DNA of 64,000 bases from contig CALURU010000003.1 in assembly GCA_944323255.1 (NCBI GenBank), positions 62,001 through 126,000 on the forward strand, in the 5' to 3' direction. The position numbers and the translations under genes were made by a program. Below are positions 1 to 8,708 of the stretch, one piece after another. The stretch comes from Candidatus Gastranaerophilales bacterium (GTDB lineage Bacteria > Cyanobacteriota > Vampirovibrionia > Gastranaerophilales > Gastranaerophilaceae). The notes below the pieces were generated by a model. It had not been told where the DNA came from, ran no database searches, and was given only the letters and a program-made list of their open reading frames with translations. How positions within the stretch are numbered: position 1 is the stretch's first letter; every line of letters begins with the position of its first letter.

Positions 1-1
1 G

Positions 2-982
2 GAACATATAAGAGCAAAAATTTTTGCAGCTTTTAGAGGAGAGATTTCCATTAAAGAATTATGCCAGCTTAACTTCGCTGTCGGAAAATGCTTTGCAAAC
101 GCAGCTAAAGTGCTTATTGAAGAATTTGGGAAACCAGATCTGATTTCAAGCCATGGACAGACGGTTTATCACTATCCTTATGACGAAAAACTCGACAACA
201 TTCCGTTAAAAAGTACATTACAGATAGGGGAAAGCTCAATCATAGCAAAAGATACCGGCTGTATGGTTGTATCAAACTTCCGGGAAGCCGATATAGCTTC
301 TGGCGGTCAGGGAGCACCACTGGTTTGTTTTGCTGATGAAAAATGGTTTAAAAATTCGCTTGTACAAAATATCGGAGGAATTTCCAATGTAACGGTAGTT
401 TCTGATGATTGCGAAACTTTCGGTTTTGATACAGGATGCGGGAATATTATGATAGATTATTGCGTTCAAAAGTTTTTCTCGCAAAAATACGATAAAGACG
501 GTGAAATAGCAGCTTCAGGAAATATTTGCGAAAGTTGGCTTGATTGTCTGCTTCAGGATGAATATTATTTTTTGGATCCGCCAAAAACTACCGGAAGAGA
601 ATATTTTTCAAACAAATACATTGAAAATATCTTAAAAATTGCGCCTTCTGAGCCGGCAGATATCATTGCAACATTGACCGCCCTAACTGCTAAAACTATT
701 GCTCAGGCATATGAAAGATTTGTTTATCCAAAGGTGCATGCCGATAAAGTTATAATCGGAGGAGGCGGAGCTTATAACAAAACAATGATGCGGTTTTTGA
801 GAAGCTATATTCCAAAGCGTATTGAAATTAAAACTCACGAAGATTATGGAATTTCCAATAATTTTAAAGAAGTAATGGCTTTTGCACTTCTCGGCTATTG
901 TACCTATTATGGCATTCCGAATAACGTACCATCTTGTACAGGGGCTGACAGACGTACTGTTATGGGGAAAATCTCGTACTAA
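2..982 (+). CDS. anmK: Anhydro-N-acetylmuramic acid kinase AnmK (5' truncated)
   Basis: The frame is open from the first bases of the window to TAA at 980-982, so the start codon and N-terminal part lie outside. AnmK phosphorylates and hydrolyses 1,6-anhydro-MurNAc released during murein turnover, giving MurNAc-6-P for recycling. Family signs visible are SSHGQT near the start of the visible part, the GGISN segment, the GFDTGCGN segment and GGGGAYN near the C-terminus, in an ASKHA-fold arrangement. The end of the protein, NVPSCTGA, is also typical. It converges with the ketoacyl synthase gene, whose stop is 23 nt away. The visible part is about 326 codons, close to the family's full length of about 370, so only a short piece is missing. 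The identification is by motif recall. Confidence 0.9.
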   Translation, partial: EHIRAKIFAAFRGEISIKELCQLNFAVGKCFANAAKVLIEEFGKPDLISSHGQTVYHYPYDEKLDNIPLKSTLQIGESSIIAKDTGCMVVSNFREADIASGGQGAPLVCFADEKWFKNSLVQNIGGISNVTVVSDDCETFGFDTGCGNIMIDYCVQKFFSQKYDKDGEIAASGNICESWLDCLLQDEYYFLDPPKTTGREYFSNKYIENILKIAPSEPADIIATLTALTAKTIAQAYERFVYPKVHADKVIIGGGGAYNKTMMRFLRSYIPKRIEIKTHEDYGISNNFKEVMAFALLGYCTYYGIPNNVPSCTGADRRTVMGKISY

Positions 983-1005
983 ATGTGAAACTTTACAGGA
1001 AAATT

Positions 1006-2085
1006 TTATGAATTATTTTTCAGTACAATTGCGCAATTTGTACCACCAAAGCCAAACGACAAGCAAAGAGCATATTTATTTTTTCTATATAATGTTTTAT
1101 CTGCAAGCTTTATTTGGGGTAAAGTATCATCATATTCGCCGTCATAAATGTGAGGGTAAACACGTTTCTCTCCGCTATCTAAAAGTTTGCAGCAAAGAGC
1201 GGTTTCTATGCTTGCAGCTGCTCCTAGGCAATGTCCGGTAAGCGGTTTTGTTGAACTTGCAGGAACTTTGTTCTCAAAAACATTGCTGACTGCCCTTGCT
1301 TCCATCAGATCATTTGCAATTGTGCCGGTTCCGTGCAGATTAATATAACTAATCTCTTCCGGGTTAAGATTTCCAAGCGCCAGTCTTATCGCTCTTTCCG
1401 GCTCAACTGCCTCAGGATCCGGCGTTGTTGAGTGATAAAAATCTGTCGATTCACCTATTCCCGTTACTTCTATTCCCCCGCCTTCTTTTTGGAGTATAAA
1501 TACTGCTGCCCCTTCACCTATATTAATCCCTTTTCTGTTTTTACTAAAAGGATTTGAAGGAATATTATTTAAAACCTCCAGAGCATGAAACCCGTAAACA
1601 GGTACTTTTGATATTGAATCACATCCGCCTGCAATTACCGTATCAGCAATACCGGATTCCAGAAGCTCTGATGCTATTTTAAAAGCTTTTATTCCAGAAG
1701 AACAGGCGGTAGAAACAGAAGTGTAAAAATTTTTAAATCCGTAATGTTTGTATAAAAATTCCGCAGGATTACCTATCTGATAGTGTTTATGATTATGGCT
1801 TATTTCATATTCATCTACCCCGGAATTTGAAGTAGCTATTACTATTGCGGTTCTTGTCCTGTCATATTGCTCAATATTTAATGGCTCTAATGCTTTTAAT
1901 AAAAGTCTGTTACACCTTAGATTATAATCTTCTTCTTTAATTTCCGGCAGTTCAAAATCTACAATTCCAAGGCGTGCAAAATCTTTCTGCACAAACTTTC
2001 CGGCCTCGCCTTCTATAGCTTTTGCAAAGATTGTATCAATATCTGACCCCAAATTACATATTGCATTGTATTTAATAATTTTCAT
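1006..2085 (-). CDS. Beta-ketoacyl-ACP synthase (FabF-like KS)
   Basis: A thiolase-fold condensing enzyme of 359 residues, shorter than housekeeping FabF (about 410). The catalytic triad is intact: Cys in VSTACSSGIKAF, His in NLHGTGT and His in LTGHCLGAA. The C-terminus has the usual FGFGGTNCAIVL. It should condense malonyl-ACP with an acyl-ACP. It is divergent from the gene at 2104, which encodes only a KS-N-terminal-like domain, with 18 nt between the start codons. KS plus a KS-like partner is the arrangement of aryl-polyene and other type II FAS/PKS systems, so a specialised polyene or lipid role is more likely than bulk fatty acid synthesis. That is inference, because no other genes of such a cluster are in the window. 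Confidence 0.85.
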   Translation of the reverse strand: MKIIKYNAICNLGSDIDTIFAKAIEGEAGKFVQKDFARLGIVDFELPEIKEEDYNLRCNRLLLKALEPLNIEQYDRTRTAIVIATSNSGVDEYEISHNHKHYQIGNPAEFLYKHYGFKNFYTSVSTACSSGIKAFKIASELLESGIADTVIAGGCDSISKVPVYGFHALEVLNNIPSNPFSKNRKGINIGEGAAVFILQKEGGGIEVTGIGESTDFYHSTTPDPEAVEPERAIRLALGNLNPEEISYINLHGTGTIANDLMEARAVSNVFENKVPASSTKPLTGHCLGAAASIETALCCKLLDSGEKRVYPHIYDGEYDDTLPQIKLADKTLYRKNKYALCLSFGFGGTNCAIVLKNNS

Positions 2086-2091
2086 TTATTG

Positions 2092-2097
2092 TATAAT
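2092..2097 (+). promoter_or_regulatory. -10 box for leaderless start at 2104
   Basis: TATAAT lies exactly 6 nt before ATG 2104, with no Shine-Dalgarno between. Transcription would begin at or next to the A of the ATG. This decides the start: an upstream in-frame TTG at 2089 overlaps the -10 box and would be outside the transcript. Confidence 0.65.
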
Positions 2098-2103
2098 TTT
2101 AGC

Positions 2104-2694
2104 ATGAAAAACAGCTTTTTTTATATCAAAAATTTTTATTATATTAACGACAAAAAAGATATAGATGTTTCTTTTGTACCGCCGCTTGTGAGAAGAAAAT
2201 TAAGCTTGCTGGACAAACTTACGCTTGCACTTGCCCAACAATGTTATAGTGAAAATATTCAGGAAATTGTTTTCTCTTCCGAATACGGAGAGTTTATGAG
2301 GCTTGATACAATCATAAGCCAGTATCAGCAGGCGGGGGAAGTTTCACCCTCACAGTTTTCAGCCTCGGTACATAATTATCCGGTCAGCTTCTTTACGCTT
2401 TATAACAAATTGAATATTCCGTATCAGGCAGTATCTTCCGGTGAAAATTCTCTTGCAGCAGGAATAATTAAGTCCGTTATTTCTCCAAAAGATGTTTTGT
2501 TTATTTATGCAGATGTGAAAAACGGAGTTCAAGGAGCAGCGTGTGTAATTTCTCATAATGGTGGAAAATTTAAAGCCAAATTAGAAAACACGTTGTTTAA
2601 AAAATCAGAATTTGACGATTTTATAGTATTTTTAGAACAGAAAAAAGCCGAGTACACTTCTCCATTCGGTACGTTAAAGTGGGTTCTTGACTGA
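2104..2694 (+). CDS. Ketoacyl-synthase N-terminal-like protein (PF13723 type)
   Basis: A 196-residue protein resembling the stand-alone KS N-terminal domain family Ketoacyl-synt_2, found with aryl-polyene biosynthesis and annotated there as a chain-length-factor-like partner. Recognisable parts are PPLVRRKLSLLDKLTL, the SSEYGE stretch, SPSQFSASVHNYPVS and the YADV strand. There is no active-site Cys-His-His, so it cannot condense by itself. It probably pairs with the divergently encoded KS at 1006-2085. Met 2104 is preferred over TTG 2089 because a TATAAT box sits 6 nt upstream. Family assignment is moderate and function is inferred from the pairing. Confidence 0.65.
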   Translation: MKNSFFYIKNFYYINDKKDIDVSFVPPLVRRKLSLLDKLTLALAQQCYSENIQEIVFSSEYGEFMRLDTIISQYQQAGEVSPSQFSASVHNYPVSFFTLYNKLNIPYQAVSSGENSLAAGIIKSVISPKDVLFIYADVKNGVQGAACVISHNGGKFKAKLENTLFKKSEFDDFIVFLEQKKAEYTSPFGTLKWVLD

Positions 2695-2739
2695 AAGTTT
2701 TATTAGAATTAGAGTGTAATTAAAAGGAGGTAATATCAT

Positions 2740-2937
2740 ATGTTTCAAGTTTATATAGACAAACCGTCATATTTTGAAGCAGAAATGGCTGCTGAATTTA
2801 AAGATTTAGAAAGTGCTGAAGCTTTTGCTGAGAAAGAAAAAGCTGCTGATAGTGAAACTTCTTATGAAATTAAGGAAACAAACGGATGCGTTAACAGCTA
2901 CGGAGAATTGATCGCTACAGTTGTTAAAAGGGGCTAG
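2740..2937 (+). CDS. Small acidic hypothetical protein, 65 aa
   Basis: A short ORF with a strong Shine-Dalgarno (AAAAGGAGGT, ending about 10 nt before ATG). The protein is acidic and soluble, rich in Glu, Ala and Lys, with an EAFAEKEKAA helix and a C-terminal GELIATVVKRG strand. There is no signal peptide, membrane segment or metal motif. It is followed 23 nt later by a perfect palindrome that can terminate it. The good ribosome-binding site and normal composition argue it is real. I do not recognise the family. Confidence 0.7.
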   Translation: MFQVYIDKPSYFEAEMAAEFKDLESAEAFAEKEKAADSETSYEIKETNGCVNSYGELIATVVKRG

Positions 2938-2960
2938 CAAATTTTATGATTTAACTAATC

Positions 2961-2990
2961 AGGGCGGACTATTATATAATAGTCCGCCCT
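2961..2990. terminator. Perfect 30-nt palindromic bidirectional terminator
   Basis: Positions 2961-2975 are the exact reverse complement of 2976-2990 (arm AGGGCGGACTATTAT), giving a 15-bp stem with a GC-rich base. It lies between the 3' ends of the small gene at 2740 and the GT9 gene. A short T-rich stretch (GATTTT) follows on the plus strand. Confidence 0.75.
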
Positions 2991-3010
2991 GATTTTAAAC
3001 TAAAAATTGC

Positions 3011-4009
3011 TTATGAATTCAAAACAGCTGCAACCACTTCATCTGCCGAAATATTTAAGCAATCAAGAGTTTCGCAGGTAGTATGTCTCTTTTCCCAGAG
3101 GCAAGGGCGAAGTGTACAGCTGCAATTTTTTGCAATAATCGGAACAACGTTTCCGTTATCCGGAATCAGTTTTTTGAAATTTGTTGGTCCAAATATTACA
3201 TAAGTTTTTACATTAAGAGCTGATGCAACATGGAGTGGCGCAGAATCCGAACATAAAAACTTTTCTGCACCGGAAATTAATTCAGCCAGCTCTTTTAAAT
3301 TCCTTGTTTTTTCATACATATTTTTATATTTTTCACACGGAACAATACGCTCTATTGTTTCAATAACCTCTTTGTCATCAGGTCCGCCTGCTACTATAAC
3401 TTTTTTGCCGCAATCGGCAAGTTTTTCTACAACTTCCGCCCATACTTCCGCTGGAATTGTCTTAATCATTCCTTTTTTTATACTCATTAAACTAACTCCC
3501 GGGTGGACTAAAACTGTATTTGATTCGCAGACCTTAGGCTCAATTTCGATTTCCGGAAGTTCCGTATTAAAACAGGTTATTCCTCTTACAAGATCATGGT
3601 ACATTTTTGCTGCATACTGATTTTTGTTTAGAGGAATTGCTGTACTTAAAAGTAACTCGCTTAATTTGCCTGAATTATACCCGATTCTTGTCTTAATAAA
3701 TGTCAGGTACAAAAAAACAGAAATAAATTTATTTGCTCCGGACGATATAACAATATCAAATTTTCGCTTCCAAATATTTCTTAAAAGATTAAAAAGCTCT
3801 ATATATTTATTTTTCCCCTTTATATCCGCAAAAAGCATTTCATCAATAATGCTTGTTAAAGTCCCGACACCTCTGCTTCTAGGCTCAAGCGCAAGTGTTA
3901 TTTCCGCATCCGGATGCTCTTTTTTTACAGAAATTATTGATGGAAGAAATAATATTTCATCACCTATACCGCCAAAATTTATAAACAAGATTTTTAGTTT
4001 TTTCTTCAT
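3011..4009 (-). CDS. Glycosyltransferase family 9 (ADP-heptose:LPS heptosyltransferase-like)
   Basis: A 332-residue GT-B protein. The N-terminus KILFINFGGIGDEILFLPSI is the GT9 opening motif (RxGxxGDxLxxxP variant). The sugar-nucleotide half contains VLVHPGVS, the VIVAGGPDD strand, FLCSDSAPLHVASALN and YVIFGPTN, all family signatures. The C-terminus is Cys-rich (NCSCTLRPC), as in many GT9 proteins. It would add a heptose-like sugar to an inner-core glycolipid on the cytoplasmic face. The acceptor cannot be read from sequence. It is a single gene with no LPS neighbours here. A weak TAAAAA box lies 6 nt before the start codon, so the mRNA may also be leaderless. Confidence 0.85.
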   Translation of the reverse strand: MKKKLKILFINFGGIGDEILFLPSIISVKKEHPDAEITLALEPRSRGVGTLTSIIDEMLFADIKGKNKYIELFNLLRNIWKRKFDIVISSGANKFISVFLYLTFIKTRIGYNSGKLSELLLSTAIPLNKNQYAAKMYHDLVRGITCFNTELPEIEIEPKVCESNTVLVHPGVSLMSIKKGMIKTIPAEVWAEVVEKLADCGKKVIVAGGPDDKEVIETIERIVPCEKYKNMYEKTRNLKELAELISGAEKFLCSDSAPLHVASALNVKTYVIFGPTNFKKLIPDNGNVVPIIAKNCSCTLRPCLWEKRHTTCETLDCLNISADEVVAAVLNS

Positions 4010-4093
4010 ATCTTATTTTTACTGTAAAAACATCGGGCTTTCAATATATAAATGGAGTGTATATTTATGCGGGTTTTAACGGGCAGATATTAA

Positions 4094-4141
4094 GTAAAAC
4101 ACCCTGGGGCGGAGCTAAAGCTCCGCCCCAGGGTGTTTTAC
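4094..4141 (-). terminator. 22-bp stem terminator downstream of the 4151 gene
   Basis: Arms 4094-4115 and 4120-4141 are exact reverse complements (GTAAAACACCCTGGGGCGGAGC would be the left arm; core CCCTGGGGCGGAGC) with a 4-nt loop. It begins 10 nt past the stop codon of the minus-strand gene. The outer AAAAC/GTTTT pairs supply the U-rich tail on either strand. Confidence 0.8.
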
Positions 4142-4150
4142 TGTTCTACC

Positions 4151-5629
4151 TTATGCTTTCAATAAATCAACCACTGCCTGAAAGTCGTTGTTATTTTCTG
4201 CGGTTTTTCTCCATTCACCGAGGTATTTGCCGTCGATTACCTCACCTGCTTTGAAGGTTTTACCTCCGAGAGTAATTTTCTTATCAAGCTTAATACTGTT
4301 AATTTTGTCGCCTGAGATATTGTATACAACTCCCGCATCAGATTTGTAAGTCATATTTCCGACCCTGAAACCGCTTGAGACATTACCTGTTGATATAATA
4401 TTGTCTAATTCATTTTTAATACTTTCATTCTTCTGCCAGAAATTATCCATAGCACTTGCATTAGTTATATCTTTATTTGTAACGGAAGTTACATTCTTTA
4501 TAGTTCTGTATTTATCGAATCTTACAGTCTGACCGCCTTTCTGCCTGTAAACATATTCAAAATCTTTTAAACCGTACTTGCTGCCTGCTTCGTGACCGAA
4601 GTTTGAAATTTCTTTCTGGAAATCATTCTGCAGAGCTTTTAGTTCTTCCGGTTTCAACTCTTTACCGTTAAATCTTGCAAATACAACCTGCCCGTTTCTT
4701 ACATCCATCTGAATACTTCCGGTTTGTTCCACCAGATCGCCTTTCTTATTCAATATTCGCACCTTTTTGCCTGTAAATGTTTTCTGGAGAGTTTCAGCAT
4801 CCTTAACCTGTTTTGCGTGGTTCTTGATAAATCCGTCAAACTGGTCTTTTGTTACCTCAACCCATTTTCCTGCTTTATCTCGACTTGAAGCTTTGACAAC
4901 CTGTCCGTTTTCTACGGTTAATCTATAGAGGTTTTTGCCGTCTGCAATTTCTCTTGTGTAAGAGAGGCTTACACCTTTAGGGAGTTTTGTACCTGCAAGA
5001 GTCATGTTTCTTACTTCGTCTCTTACAGTCGGATTGTTACGAACCCAGTTTGCTACATCTGCAGCTTTGTCTATAACTTTCTTGTCTTGTGTAATAATCT
5101 TAACAGGTTTGCCGTTCTTTATCACAAAGGACATACCATCTTTTTGGATTGTATATTCCTGTAAATTCTTTCCGCCGTTTTTGATTATATTAGAAATCTT
5201 TGATGCAGCATCATCAACTTTTGTTGCGGTTTTCTCAGCAGCTTCTCTAGCAGAAGTTCCGAGAAGTTTCTGACCGTACTGCTTAAATCCGTTCAGCATT
5301 TTCTTAATGCCTGTGCCGTCACCTCTTTTGTAAGCTTTAATACAAGCCAGCGCACCACCTGCAACTATCAAACCGCCTGCAATAAGTTTACCTGTACTGA
5401 TACCGTCGTCATCTTTTTTCTCAGCACCTTTAAATGTCGGGTCAATGCCGGTATTTGTTACAGTGCTTTCCGCTGCTGCCGGTGAAGGTGCATATTGACT
5501 TGCACTCTGCACGGTCTGCCCGCTCTGTTGAGTTCCCATAAAATTCGGATTGTATGAATTCAGCGCATACATAAAGTAAGGGTCATTTGCATACGAACCT
5601 ATACTTGAAATACCATAACCCGGAGCCAT
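4151..5629 (-). CDS. Lineage-specific membrane-anchored hypothetical protein, 492 aa
   Basis: The N-terminal about 70 residues are low-complexity, rich in Tyr, Asn, Ser and Gln (SYANDPYFMYALNSYNPNF), and include PTFKGAEKK. A single Gly/Ala-rich hydrophobic segment follows (GKLIAGGLIVAGGALACIKAY, about residues 80-100). The remaining about 390 residues are Lys/Asp/Asn-rich and soluble, with repeated beta-like units of the form NGKPVKIITQDKK, ENGQVVKASSRDK and RNGQVVFARFNGK that look like degenerate internal repeats. A Shine-Dalgarno (AAGGTGG) precedes ATG. The Asn/Tyr-rich head plus small Gly-rich membrane segment resembles the gene at 40889. I do not recognise the family. A membrane-anchored envelope or secreted structural protein is plausible. 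Confidence 0.75.
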   Translation of the reverse strand: MAPGYGISSIGSYANDPYFMYALNSYNPNFMGTQQSGQTVQSASQYAPSPAAAESTVTNTGIDPTFKGAEKKDDDGISTGKLIAGGLIVAGGALACIKAYKRGDGTGIKKMLNGFKQYGQKLLGTSAREAAEKTATKVDDAASKISNIIKNGGKNLQEYTIQKDGMSFVIKNGKPVKIITQDKKVIDKAADVANWVRNNPTVRDEVRNMTLAGTKLPKGVSLSYTREIADGKNLYRLTVENGQVVKASSRDKAGKWVEVTKDQFDGFIKNHAKQVKDAETLQKTFTGKKVRILNKKGDLVEQTGSIQMDVRNGQVVFARFNGKELKPEELKALQNDFQKEISNFGHEAGSKYGLKDFEYVYRQKGGQTVRFDKYRTIKNVTSVTNKDITNASAMDNFWQKNESIKNELDNIISTGNVSSGFRVGNMTYKSDAGVVYNISGDKINSIKLDKKITLGGKTFKAGEVIDGKYLGEWRKTAENNNDFQAVVDLLKA

Positions 5630-5742
5630 AAATAACCACCTTTCCCTATTAACTTACATTTTTATACCTTATATATTCATGAAGTTTTTTTGAATCAAAA
5701 AATTGACTTTTTAAGAGAAAGTTTGTTACAAAACTTAATATT

Positions 5743-6609
5743 TTATCTCAGGAAATTTGTTATAAGGCGTTTTGCCTTGCAGAAGAAGCAGGAATCTTTT
5801 TCATGGATTTCCTTTATTTCTGCAATTTTGTATGCCTCCGGCTGCGTGGTTCTCTGGTATTTTATTTTTGGAGTTCCAAAAAGCATAACATAAACAGGCT
5901 TGTAGCCGGAAGGAATTTCAAGCATTTCGCAAATCTCCGGGAAAAATTTCAAACAAACCTGCGCAAAGCCGCACCAGCAAGTTCCGACGCCGAGATGCTG
6001 TGCATAAAGTTCAAAATAACTTAGCGCAATTATCGGATCAACCGTCGCACATGGAGCAGTGACAGGAGAGGAAACAACTACCATATGCGGCGCTCCCCTA
6101 AAGATTACATCCTCACCCTTTATAAGAGCGTCTTTGTATTTTGAAAATTTGTCCAGAAGAGGAGAAATTGCTTTGTAAGATAGAGTCTTAACAAGCAGTT
6201 CATTCACTCTTTTTCTTATAATATCCATAGCGGATTTTGTCTCTACTATAGAGAAATGAAGCGAATGAGAATTGCAGCCTGTTGGAATATAAGGAAGCAT
6301 TTCTTTTAATTTTGCCATTGTATCAGGCGAAATCTCTTCTTCTTTATACTGTCTCACACTTCTTCTTGACTTTATCAGCTTTAAAATATCATTATAATCA
6401 ACCGGCTCTGAATTTTCCGGATTTTTGTCACAAAAACTCAAAGCTCCGGTAGGACATATTGCCAGACAGTGCTGGCATGCAATACACCTTGCCTCATCAA
6501 CCATTTGAGGGTAATTATCATTATCAAAGGCAATACAGCCTGACAAACAGTCACTTATACACAAACCGCATCGTACACATTTTTCTTTGTCTATTGTAAT
6601 TGTTTTCAT
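5743..6609 (-). CDS. Nitroreductase with N-terminal 2x[4Fe-4S] ferredoxin domain
   Basis: 288 residues. Residues about 7-55 hold two 4Fe-4S motifs (CVRCGLCISDC and CIACQHCLAICP). They are followed by a flavin nitroreductase domain starting at IKSRRSVRQY, with HMVVVSSP, the IALSYFELYAQHLGVGTCW segment and GTPKIKYQR. This architecture moves electrons from ferredoxin or another iron-sulfur donor to FMN. The ATG at 6609 is chosen because AAGGAG lies just upstream; a more 5' TTG at 6624 would place the Shine-Dalgarno inside the gene. The C-terminus is short and basic. The substrate is unknown. It is divergent from the transporter at 6682. Confidence 0.88.
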   Translation of the reverse strand: MKTITIDKEKCVRCGLCISDCLSGCIAFDNDNYPQMVDEARCIACQHCLAICPTGALSFCDKNPENSEPVDYNDILKLIKSRRSVRQYKEEEISPDTMAKLKEMLPYIPTGCNSHSLHFSIVETKSAMDIIRKRVNELLVKTLSYKAISPLLDKFSKYKDALIKGEDVIFRGAPHMVVVSSPVTAPCATVDPIIALSYFELYAQHLGVGTCWCGFAQVCLKFFPEICEMLEIPSGYKPVYVMLFGTPKIKYQRTTQPEAYKIAEIKEIHEKDSCFFCKAKRLITNFLR

Positions 6610-6643
6610 AATATGCTCCTTCAAATGTTTGGTGGTTCTAACA

Positions 6644-6672
6644 TTGACTAATTCACTGATTTGAGGTTTAAT
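6644..6672 (+). promoter_or_regulatory. Sigma70-type promoter for the 6682 transporter
   Basis: TTGACT (6644-6649), a 17-nt spacer and TTTAAT (6667-6672). The predicted start near 6679 is only about 3 nt before ATG 6682, so the message would be nearly leaderless. This supports ATG 6682 over TTG 6661, which lies within the promoter. Confidence 0.6.
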
Positions 6673-6681
6673 AATGTCATA

Positions 6682-7620
6682 ATGTTAATATCTATTCTGG
6701 AAAAAATCAATGGGTTAAATGAGGCAATTTTTGCACCTGTTGATCATGTGGTAGAAAAACTTCCGCTTGCAGATTGGGCTATAGACGGCATCTGCGACAG
6801 TATTCATCTGATTCCGTTTCTGTTTATTGTCTTTTTAATAATTGAACTTTTAGAGTTTTATTATGCGGACAGAATTAATTCTGCCTTGAAAAAAACCGGA
6901 AAAGGCGGCGTTCTTATCGGCGCACTTGCAGCAATATTCCCGCAGTGTGGGTTTTCAGTCATAGCAAGCAGTCTGTACTCTAAAAGAATTATTACTATCG
7001 GAACGCTTATGGCAGTTTATCTTGCAACTTCTGATGAAACAATTCCAATACTGCTTGCAACTCCTCAAAAAGCTTATTTAATTATCCCGATTGTGGGGAT
7101 TAAATTATTCATTGCAATTCTGATGGGCTATTATATTGACCTTGTAATTCCTCAAAGACCTTTTGAAGAAAAAAGTATTCCGCAAATAGCAGATGAACAT
7201 ATCGAAGAAGGTTGCTGCAAGCACGATTTGGAGCACGGTAACAAGAGAGAACTTATTATACATCCGATTTTGCATACAATAAATATATGGGGCTTTATAC
7301 TTGTTGTAACATTGATTTTAAACTATTGCCTGACAAACATTGCTATCGGAGAAATTATTTCCGGAAGCAAACTTTGGCAGCCGGTTATTGCGGCGTTTGT
7401 AGGGCTGATACCAAATTGCGCCATCTCAATAGGACTTACGATGATGCTTATTAAAGGGACAATTACATTTGGCGCTGTAATGAGCGGACTGCTTGCAAAT
7501 GCAGGGCTGGGACTGCTTGTTCTTTTGAAAAATAACGACTTTAAAGATACATTAAAAATTATTTTTATGCTGCTTATTATAAGTATCGTATCGGGTATGA
7601 CCATTAATTTTTTCAGCTAG
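6682..7620 (+). CDS. Putative manganese/arsenic exporter (ArsP_2/DUF2899-like permease)
   Basis: About 312 residues with roughly eight to nine hydrophobic segments. Two related motifs occur in the two halves: IGALAAIFPQCGFSVIASSL and IAAFVGLIPNCAISIGLTMM, each with a Pro-x-Cys in a membrane helix. This inverted duplication is typical of the putative manganese transporter/ArsP_2 family. A His/Cys-rich loop between the halves (EEGCCKHDLEHG) could bind metal. ATLATSDETIP is also family-like. It should export a metal or metalloid across the inner membrane, but the ion cannot be deduced. It is divergently transcribed from the ferredoxin-nitroreductase. Confidence 0.72.
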   Translation: MLISILEKINGLNEAIFAPVDHVVEKLPLADWAIDGICDSIHLIPFLFIVFLIIELLEFYYADRINSALKKTGKGGVLIGALAAIFPQCGFSVIASSLYSKRIITIGTLMAVYLATSDETIPILLATPQKAYLIIPIVGIKLFIAILMGYYIDLVIPQRPFEEKSIPQIADEHIEEGCCKHDLEHGNKRELIIHPILHTINIWGFILVVTLILNYCLTNIAIGEIISGSKLWQPVIAAFVGLIPNCAISIGLTMMLIKGTITFGAVMSGLLANAGLGLLVLLKNNDFKDTLKIIFMLLIISIVSGMTINFFS

Positions 7621-7653
7621 CGCAAAAAAATTTTTTATACGTTTTATTTTGAT

Positions 7654-8658
7654 ATGCAAATATTTGGAATTAATAACTATACTTATACTCCATCCTGCAC
7701 ACCTACAGCTTTTAAAGGACATTCCAGGCAGCTTGAAAAAGTTCTTGATAAAGTTGTGAATAAAAATCAGATTAGCGAAAGTGAAAAGAACTTAATTATA
7801 GAAAAAATTAAGGCTGCACTATGCGATATCTTCTCTGCCAGCAGATTTATAGGGGAAGGCAGCCACAATGCAGTTTATAAAATAACAAAAAAATACGCAG
7901 CCAGAATTCCGTTAAACGAAAAAATTAACAAATTCAACATTGGAAGCAGTTTCGTCTGGGGCGAGGGAAAATTTAAGAATTTAACCAATTATTTTGGAGA
8001 AGCAATTTTAAAATTGGGAAATTTACAAATATTAAAAAACGTAAGTCCGCATATGCCAGCCGGAGTTCCCGAGCACATTGCAAAAAAATGCGGCAGACAA
8101 AAAGTTGAACAATATTATATTAACAAATATCTACCTAAATTTTCGAATATTTCCCAGCATAGTTACAATGAACTTGCAATGAACCTTGCAGAATTGAATA
8201 ACATGAAATTCGGACCACGCAGCTATGGGCTTTTTGATTCTGATAACCCGAATAACATTGTAGCGCACGAAAGAAGATTAATGCTGGTAGACGATATTTA
8301 CACTCTGTATGACAAACCTTATGCCAATACAACTGCAAGACTTTTAAATGTTTTTATAAACAAAGCTTCCAAAGATTACGAAGCACCGCAAACAGACAAT
8401 AAAATAAAACTGGTGAAAAAGATTTTCAAAAAAGTTGTAACTTCTGGTGTTTATGCAGATTTGATTCACGCCGATTCAAAAGAAGATTATACTTATTGGG
8501 AAAAAGCACTGAAAAAATGCAAGATTAATATCCCAGCGTATGTCGTGCTTGAAGAACTGGAATCTATAAGCCGCCAAGAATTAAGCAGAGGAGAAAAAGC
8601 CCGAAAAGCAGCTGCATATTTATCTGCTCTTACAGGTTTATATCATACAAATAAATGA
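7654..8658 (+). CDS. Kinase-fold-like protein with N-terminal FKG segment
   Basis: 334 residues. The N-terminus, MQIFGINNYTYTP followed by TAFKGH at residues 18-23, resembles that of other orphan proteins here. Residues 65-85 look like a kinase glycine-rich loop and beta-3 strand (FIGEGSHNAVYKI, then AARIP, with Arg where the ATP-binding Lys is expected). Later segments include HERRLMLVDDIYTL and YADLIHADSKED, which could be catalytic-loop equivalents. No canonical HRD or DFG is seen. It is either a divergent kinase or a pseudokinase. There is no clear Shine-Dalgarno, and the gene starts 33 nt after the transporter. Function is unproven. Confidence 0.55.
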   Translation: MQIFGINNYTYTPSCTPTAFKGHSRQLEKVLDKVVNKNQISESEKNLIIEKIKAALCDIFSASRFIGEGSHNAVYKITKKYAARIPLNEKINKFNIGSSFVWGEGKFKNLTNYFGEAILKLGNLQILKNVSPHMPAGVPEHIAKKCGRQKVEQYYINKYLPKFSNISQHSYNELAMNLAELNNMKFGPRSYGLFDSDNPNNIVAHERRLMLVDDIYTLYDKPYANTTARLLNVFINKASKDYEAPQTDNKIKLVKKIFKKVVTSGVYADLIHADSKEDYTYWEKALKKCKINIPAYVVLEELESISRQELSRGEKARKAAAYLSALTGLYHTNK

Positions 8659-8708
8659 TTTCAAAAATATAAATATATTTTATGATATAGCAGTGGGAGA
8701 GTGTATAA

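Noticed and set aside
882-1241. A 119-codon frame overlapping the ends of anmK and the ketoacyl synthase gene
   Set aside because: It lies across two confidently identified genes, has a Tyr/His/Cys-rich composition typical of a shadow frame, and no ribosome-binding site.
4057-4254. A 65-codon plus-strand frame over the palindrome near 4094
   Set aside because: It covers a terminator and the end of a minus-strand gene, and has no ribosome-binding site.
6661-6681. TTG 6661 as start of the transporter gene
   Set aside because: It lies within a TTGACT-17-TTTAAT promoter; ATG 6682 fits the predicted transcription start.
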